Shown here: piece after piece, positions 7,687 to 12,073 of the stretch
How positions within the stretch are numbered: the first letter of the stretch is position 1
How the letters are laid out: each line of letters opens with the position of its first letter
Assembly (NCBI GenBank): GCA_035650495.1
Contig: DASRHK010000157.1
Location: 1 to 12,073 of the forward strand
Direction of reading: 5' to 3'
Length of the DNA: 12,073 bases
DNA from: DASRHK01 sp035650495
GTDB taxonomy: Bacteria > Pseudomonadota > Gammaproteobacteria > Nevskiales > Nevskiaceae
The notes under the pieces: generated by a model
What the model saw: only the letters and a program-made list of their open reading frames with translations
Told to the model about the DNA's origin: nothing
The model's database searches: none
Made by a program: the position numbers and the translations under genes

Positions 7687-8443
7687 TCTTCAACCTCACG
7701 TAGAGCAGCGTGCCGGCTTTCTTCACCGCCGCCTTGATCGCCGAATCGAGATCGTCGCCCGAAGCGCTCGGCAGCTGGTCGACCGCGACGCCCTTGAACG
7801 AGTCGTAGACCTTGCTCTTCGCTGCATCGGGGACGTGGTTGGTGTTCATCGGCTTCACGACGATGACGTTCAGCGTGCGATCGGTCGCGAGCAGCAGGAA
7901 GAAATCCTTGCCCTTGTAGCTCGCCGGGAAGATCAGCGCCGTGCCGGCGGGCCGCTTGTCCTGCAGCGGAATGTAGATCGTGTTCTCGTCCTTCTTGTCG
8001 AGCTCGGCGCCGAGCGTCTTCGCGCGCGCGATGTCGGCGTCGGTGAGCGTCGCGTCGCGCGGCAGGTATTCACGGATGCCCGGGAATTGCTCCTGCACTT
8101 CTTTCGGGATGAGGCTGGTGACGTCGAGCCAGTCGGTCTTGTGCAGGGGCGTGGAAACCTTGTCGCCGGGATTCGACTTCGCCGCGGCTTCTTCGGCGTT
8201 GCTGGCGCCATCGCCGTCGGCATCGAGCTTGGCGATCTTGTCGAACGCAGCGAGCGATTCACCGGCGTCCTTGAACTGCTGGCCGAACGGATTGAGCGGC
8301 GTGCCGCCGCCGTCCTTGTGGCACGCGTTGCAGGACGGCGGGTAGCCGTAGGTCGCGCGATACATGCGCGCGAAGGCGGGCTCGGCGGAGGCCTGCGTGC
8401 TCGTGAGCAGAATCAGTGCGGCGATGATCCCCGTATGGCGCAT
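7679..8443 (-). CDS. Secreted mono-heme c-type cytochrome with EF-hand-like calcium loop
   Basis: The 254-aa product has a signal peptide ending ASA (cleavage near 20). A heme-attachment motif CNACH (38-42) lies in YGYPPSCNACHKDGGGTPLNPFG. An EF-hand/thrombospondin-type loop follows, DADGDGASNAEE at 74-85, with acidic ligands at positions 1, 3, 5 and 12. The C-terminal half (about 150-254) is a separate alpha/beta domain ending SFKGVAVDQLPSASGDDLDS...LLYVRLK. It faintly recalls FMN-binding (RnfG/NosR-like) domains but lacks a clear SGAT flavinylation site, so I leave it unassigned. No distal Met ligand is obvious near the heme. The protein should act in the periplasm in electron transfer. The ATG at 8443 has a perfect AAGGAGG (8448-8454) directly after the stop of the two-heme cytochrome gene, and its own end overlaps the next gene by 8 nt. 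Confidence 0.85.
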   Translation of the reverse strand: MRHTGIIAALILLTSTQASAEPAFARMYRATYGYPPSCNACHKDGGGTPLNPFGQQFKDAGESLAAFDKIAKLDADGDGASNAEEAAAKSNPGDKVSTPLHKTDWLDVTSLIPKEVQEQFPGIREYLPRDATLTDADIARAKTLGAELDKKDENTIYIPLQDKRPAGTALIFPASYKGKDFFLLLATDRTLNVIVVKPMNTNHVPDAAKSKVYDSFKGVAVDQLPSASGDDLDSAIKAAVKKAGTLLYVRLKSA

Positions 8444-8454
8444 GGCGCCTCCTT

Positions 8455-10206
8455 CTAGAAATTGAACAAGCTCGGCACCGTCGAGCGCATCTCCTCCAGC
8501 AGCTTCGGATTATCCGCCAGCGCGCGCTCGAGCTGGCGGCGCTGCGCGGAATCGGCCGGCGGCATCAGCTTGGCTTCCTTGTCGGTGCCGCGATAGCGCG
8601 ACCAGTCGAGGACGTCGCGGATCTCGGTCTTGTCCTTCAGGTGCGCGAGCACTTCGTCCTCGCTCTTGCCGGCCATGAAGTTGAGGCGCTTCGCCGGGTT
8701 GCCGCGATGGCAGGCGAAGCAGTATTGCGAGAACGGCTCGAGCAGCGAGCCTTTCGAGATGGCAATCGGCGGCTCGCCGCTCGCGACCGGCGGCGACAGG
8801 TCGGTCGTCGCGAGGCAGCAGTAGTCCGGCGCGGTCTTCGCACCGAGCGCGACGGAGAGCGCCTGCATCGTCTTCACGCGCGAGAATGGCGCGAGCTTGA
8901 AGAACGCCGGCTCGACCTTGTCGACCGCGGCGAGCAGGCTCTCGCGATTGACCTTGGACGCGGCTTCGAGCTGCTTGAAGTCCGACTGCGTGAGCAGTGC
9001 CGCGATGCCGAACGCGCCGTCGACGTCCTGCGCCGTCAGCACGCGCTTGGGCGCGCGCGGCGTCAGCGGGTCGAGCTCCGTCGGCAATTTCGGCAGGCGC
9101 TCGAAGGCGTCGAGGTCTTCGTTCGATTTCGGCTCCGCCTCTTTCGAGCGATGCGGCAGCAGGCTCGCGAAGAAAGCGTTGACCGAGCCGCGAAAGCTCT
9201 TGCGCTCCGCGAGCGGATCGCGATTGAACAGATCGTTGCCCGGCACCGCGATGCCCTTCTGCGGCCAGCTCTCGACCTGCAGATCGCGCAGCTTCTGCGC
9301 TTCCTTGCCGTGCAGGTCGAACTCGCCGGGATTCCAGAGATACAACAGCGCGGCCTTGAGCATCTGCTTGCGGCAGTTCACGCCGGCGTCGCCGTCGCCG
9401 CAGCCGTCGATCCACGCGCGCTGCGTCACCGGGATGAACGCGCCGATGTCGGTGAGCTCGTCGAAGCGCTCGGGCGCGGAGAGCGGATTGCCGATCGGCG
9501 CGGTGAGATAGCGGGTGGGATTGAAGCCGGCGGCCGAGCGGGCCTCGACGATCTTCGCCGCCGTCTGCGGCTGGCCGTTGGTCTCGTTCCACGGCCGCTG
9601 CGGGAAGATCGGCACCGCGCCTTGATGGCAGGTCGTGCACACCGCGCGCTTGGCGTAGACGAGCTTCGGCTGACAACCTTCGCAGTAATCCTGCACGAGC
9701 TGGAACTCGAAGCGACCCGCAGCTTCGTTGTAGGAGATCACTTCGATCTCGTGCGCGTTTTCCACGAAGCCGAGGAACAGCTGTCCGCGCGGAGCCAGAC
9801 CGAGCGTCGCCTTGTCGGGCGCCTGGAAATCCGTCGCCAGCAGCACGCGCGGGTGCTCGTAGTCCGCCGAGGCTTTCAGGAGCGATCGGCCGTGCGGGAT
9901 CATCACGACGAGCGGCGGCTGCGCGGCGGGATCGAGCTTCTGCAGCGCCGCGATCAGCTTCTCGAACGGGAAGGGCAGCGACTCGTTCTGCGCGATCAGG
10001 TGATCGAACAGCGACCGCGTGTCTTCGGGCGGCAGGTCCTCCGACGGGATCAGCTTCGCGGAAAGCGCATCGGCGTCGGCGGCCACCGCGCTTTGCTTCG
10101 CGCGCTCGGTGATCTTGTGCGAGGAGCGACCCGTGAATTGCAGCGTGACGAGCACCGCGAGGATCGCGACGCCAGCCAGCCCGGCGATTTGGAACCAGCG
10201 CTTCAT
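8455..10206 (-). CDS. Membrane-anchored two-heme c-type cytochrome, 583 aa, unknown function
   Basis: An N-terminal membrane anchor or uncleaved signal (about 5-24) precedes a large periplasmic part. Two heme motifs are far apart: CTTCH (190-194, followed by QGAVPIFPQRPWNETN) and CFACH (496-500). The second belongs to a small class-I-like cytochrome domain with a likely axial Met548 in KLMPPADS. The approximately 170-residue domain before the first heme and the 300-residue linker match no enzyme I recognise. The linker has Cys269 and Cys278, and there are further cysteines at 175/178 (CEGCQ, not a heme site because it lacks the His) and 463/464. Proteins with CxxCHQ...PIF...PW.ETN are known to me only as uncharacterised cytochromes. 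No Shine-Dalgarno precedes the ATG; it lies 9 nt after the stop of the membrane-protein gene, so translation is probably coupled. It is probably an electron-transfer or redox enzyme. Confidence 0.87.
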   Translation of the reverse strand: MKRWFQIAGLAGVAILAVLVTLQFTGRSSHKITERAKQSAVAADADALSAKLIPSEDLPPEDTRSLFDHLIAQNESLPFPFEKLIAALQKLDPAAQPPLVVMIPHGRSLLKASADYEHPRVLLATDFQAPDKATLGLAPRGQLFLGFVENAHEIEVISYNEAAGRFEFQLVQDYCEGCQPKLVYAKRAVCTTCHQGAVPIFPQRPWNETNGQPQTAAKIVEARSAAGFNPTRYLTAPIGNPLSAPERFDELTDIGAFIPVTQRAWIDGCGDGDAGVNCRKQMLKAALLYLWNPGEFDLHGKEAQKLRDLQVESWPQKGIAVPGNDLFNRDPLAERKSFRGSVNAFFASLLPHRSKEAEPKSNEDLDAFERLPKLPTELDPLTPRAPKRVLTAQDVDGAFGIAALLTQSDFKQLEAASKVNRESLLAAVDKVEPAFFKLAPFSRVKTMQALSVALGAKTAPDYCCLATTDLSPPVASGEPPIAISKGSLLEPFSQYCFACHRGNPAKRLNFMAGKSEDEVLAHLKDKTEIRDVLDWSRYRGTDKEAKLMPPADSAQRRQLERALADNPKLLEEMRSTVPSLFNF

Positions 10207-10215
10207 GGCTGGAGT

Positions 10216-10863
10216 TTAGCGGGCGGGATCGATCCGCTCGATGCGATAGGCGACGAACGCGAACGCGAAGTAGGACACGAGCGCGCTGATGGCGACGAGC
10301 TGCGCGCTGGTCAGGAGCCACGGGCCGAGCGTCTGTCCGGCCTGGATCAGCGCGAGCACGCTGCCGAAGATCCACGCGCCGCGCGCGTGCTGCGGAACGG
10401 TGCGCGCATACAGCGCGACGGCGCCGAGCAGCAACCCGACTTCGAGCAAGAGCTCCGGCACCGGGTAGTTCCACAATCCAAAACCCTGCTTCATCGAGTT
10501 GTCGTAGAGGGGCAGGTCGGGCACGTGCACCGGCAGATCGAGGAACCAGTGCGACAGCACGGCGAGCCCGACGACGACCGCGGCAGCAACGCCGTCGCGG
10601 CCGCGCCAGACGAAATACAAAGCCGCGCATGCCGCGGCCCAGATCAGTCCCGCGACGAGACTGTGCGTGAACGGCATGTAGGCGAGATCGAGCGGGAATG
10701 CCTTGGTGAATCCCGGAACGTAGTTCGCGCGCTCGATGCCCGTGAGGACTAACGTGCCCCAGCCGATGTCGACGGCCTGCACCGCGAGGAACAGGATCCA
10801 CAGCGGCACGCGCGGCTGTCGCGCCTTCAGTGCAAAGCTTGCGCTGTAGTGGCCGACGAACAT
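10216..10863 (-). CDS. Polytopic membrane protein with YdjM-like His/Asp motifs
   Basis: The 215-aa product has about six membrane segments (near 20-40, 61-85, 92-108, 131-152, 160-176 and 182-206). His and Asp residues are spaced much as in YdjM-type membrane proteins annotated as metal-dependent hydrolases (PF04307): GHYSAS (His5), VQAVDI (Asp32), PFTHSL (His67) and LSHWFLDLPVHVPD (His105, Asp109, His113, Asp116). Such residues could form a metal site at the membrane surface. The family match is approximate and activity is unproven even for YdjM relatives. It starts 2 nt after the stop of the upstream cytochrome gene, with no clear ribosome site, pointing to translational coupling. It sits between two cytochrome genes, so a role in the same envelope complex is inferred. 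Confidence 0.8.
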   Translation of the reverse strand: MFVGHYSASFALKARQPRVPLWILFLAVQAVDIGWGTLVLTGIERANYVPGFTKAFPLDLAYMPFTHSLVAGLIWAAACAALYFVWRGRDGVAAAVVVGLAVLSHWFLDLPVHVPDLPLYDNSMKQGFGLWNYPVPELLLEVGLLLGAVALYARTVPQHARGAWIFGSVLALIQAGQTLGPWLLTSAQLVAISALVSYFAFAFVAYRIERIDPAR

Positions 10864-10865
10864 GA

Positions 10866-12073
10866 CTACATCAACTTGAGGAATTCGCGCAGCGCGAGCT
10901 TGTCTTCCTTCGACAGGTTCACGCCGAACTGATGGCCTTTGTTCTCGACGAGGTCGTCGCACTTCATGAACAGCGGCTCGTGCGGGTTGCTCGACGTGAA
11001 GTACGCCATCGGCGTGCCTTTCTTCACCGGCAGCTTGATCGCGCCCTGACCGTCCTCGCGCGGTGCGAGCTTGAAGTCGCGGTCGACCAGCGTGGTCTTC
11101 TGCGGACGGTGCACCGGATCGTTCGGATTGTCGGAGGTCATCAGCTCGTCGAACGCCTGCTCGAATTGCTTGATGCGGCCGGCGACGGTGTAGTCGATGG
11201 TGCCGTCCTTGAGATAGGTCAGATCCCCGATCGCGTTGTTGTGCAGGAACGGCGCGGTCGCCCACACCGACAGCAGCGAGATCGAGCGCAGATAACCCGA
11301 GCCGCCTTCGATCTTGCGCATGCCCATCTTCATGCCGCCGATGCCGGGGATCATGCGATTGATCACCCGCGGCACCGAGCCCGGTGAAGGCCGCTCCTTG
11401 TAATCGATCGACGAGAACTCCTCGAAGATGTGACCTTCGCTGTGGTTGTCGTGCAGCGCTCGGCACATGTTGGTGCCGATCACGCCGAACGGCACGAGCT
11501 CGTCGCTGCCGAGCCAGTCCTGCCCGAACACTTCCTTCTCGGCGAACTGTTTCGGGCGCAGCTTTCCGCTCGCATCCTTCACCAGATACTTCGTCTTGAA
11601 CTCTTCCGCGTTGCGCTCGGCGTCGGTGAATTCGTACTGCCAATAGTCTTCCTTGCCGAACACGTGGCCTTCGTAGAATTTCGCGAGCGCCTGCTTGTCG
11701 TTGCGCACGTTCTCCGGCGCCACCGAGGAGCTGTGGCAGCGCGCGCACTCGCGCGCGAACACCTTGCGGCCCTGCGGCACCTTGGCCAGATCGATGAACT
11801 GCGATCCCGGCGTGCCGTCCACGTCCACCGCGTTCATCAGGTAAGTCGGGCCGCCGGTGACGAGGAAGGCGGCGAGGTCGTCCATCTTGGCGTCGGCGTA
11901 GTTCCAGGGTTCGCAGTCCCTGGCGCACTGCGCGATGCGGAACGGTCGCTGGTGGCTCTGCTCGCCGAAGAAGCTGCCGGGCGTGGGGAAGTTCGGCGTC
12001 CAGCATTCCTCGGTGCACATGCCGATGTTGACGTACACGCGGATCAGCGCGAGGTGGTCGCCCACCGAATCCT
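10866..12073 (-). CDS. c-type cytochrome, RoxA-like/di-heme peroxidase-like C-terminal part (start outside window)
   Basis: The frame is open to the right edge, so the start is beyond 12073; an in-frame GTG at 12065 lacks a signal sequence and is not a believable start. About 400 residues are visible. A heme motif CARCH is encoded at 11733-11747, inside GRKVFARECARCHSSS, typical of the second heme of di-heme proteins. Further on comes GYLRSISLLSVWATAPFLHNN, the 'WATAPYLHNG' block shared by RoxA/LatA-type rubber oxygenases and di-heme peroxidases. The N-terminal visible part has two CxxxC pairs (CTEEC, CARDC) that are not heme sites and may be disulfides. A first heme would be expected outside the window. 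The product would be periplasmic and redox-active, but oxygenase, peroxidase or simple electron carrier cannot be decided here. It is the first visible gene of the seven-gene operon, ending 2 nt before the membrane-protein ATG. Confidence 0.8.
   Translation of the reverse strand, partial: DSVGDHLALIRVYVNIGMCTEECWTPNFPTPGSFFGEQSHQRPFRIAQCARDCEPWNYADAKMDDLAAFLVTGGPTYLMNAVDVDGTPGSQFIDLAKVPQGRKVFARECARCHSSSVAPENVRNDKQALAKFYEGHVFGKEDYWQYEFTDAERNAEEFKTKYLVKDASGKLRPKQFAEKEVFGQDWLGSDELVPFGVIGTNMCRALHDNHSEGHIFEEFSSIDYKERPSPGSVPRVINRMIPGIGGMKMGMRKIEGGSGYLRSISLLSVWATAPFLHNNAIGDLTYLKDGTIDYTVAGRIKQFEQAFDELMTSDNPNDPVHRPQKTTLVDRDFKLAPREDGQGAIKLPVKKGTPMAYFTSSNPHEPLFMKCDDLVENKGHQFGVNLSKEDKLALREFLKLM

Noticed and set aside
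9673..9684. CEGCQ (residues 175-179 of the two-heme cytochrome) as a third heme site
   Set aside because: The histidine required in CxxCH is Gln. It may be a disulfide or metal site but not a standard c-heme motif.
8510..10801. A 763-codon minus-strand frame overlapping the two-heme cytochrome, and a 703-codon plus-strand frame opposite it (8641-10752)
   Set aside because: Both are low-complexity Arg/Ala-rich translations without domains. The cytochrome frame has a membrane anchor, two CxxCH motifs and neighbour-consistent spacing.
11911..12022. CTEEC and CARDC in the partial cytochrome as unusual heme sites
   Set aside because: The spacing is CxxxC and the next residue is Trp or Glu, not His, so covalent heme attachment is unlikely.
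12063..12065. GTG at the right edge as the true start of the cytochrome gene
   Set aside because: The frame stays open to the edge, no signal peptide follows, and a periplasmic cytochrome needs one.

Overview
The window is high-GC DNA (GC estimated by eye at about two thirds) packed with genes. It looks like a chromosome segment from a Beta- or Gammaproteobacterium. The clues are Shine-Dalgarno style starts, lipoboxes, periplasmic c-type cytochromes, a Marinobacter-type fatty acyl-CoA reductase, and an inverted repeat of the kind scattered through proteobacterial genomes. I cannot place it more precisely. No tRNA, rRNA, CRISPR array, insertion sequence or phage gene is visible.

Left part (1-5638): lipid and acyl-CoA metabolism. 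The window opens with the 3' end of a glutaminyl-peptide cyclotransferase gene (+). A good sigma70-type promoter follows, then an acyl-CoA dehydrogenase of the AtuD/citronellyl-CoA dehydrogenase-like type (+). A 67-bp imperfect inverted repeat sits between that gene and a convergent pair on the minus strand. The pair is a 662-aa two-domain alcohol-forming fatty acyl-CoA reductase and, downstream of it, a small exported protein. Divergent from the reductase is a 550-aa AMP-forming acyl-CoA ligase (+). Together these genes can activate a fatty or branched acid to its CoA ester, desaturate it for beta-oxidation, or reduce it to a fatty alcohol.

Right part (5639-12073): a seven-gene minus-strand operon with gaps or overlaps of at most 12 nt. 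It runs from the right edge leftwards. The order is a c-type cytochrome whose start lies outside the window (resembling the C-terminal half of RoxA-like/di-heme peroxidase proteins), a polytopic membrane protein with YdjM-like His/Asp positions, a 583-aa anchored two-heme cytochrome, and a 254-aa secreted mono-heme protein with an EF-hand-like loop. After these come a polytopic membrane protein with a THGHLFG motif and two lipoproteins. All seven products appear to be exported or in the membrane, so this looks like one envelope-located electron-transfer or oxidase assembly. I do not recognise it as a named system, and it is the best candidate here for something undescribed. The operon's last stop codon abuts the stop of the convergent acyl-CoA ligase gene with no gap.
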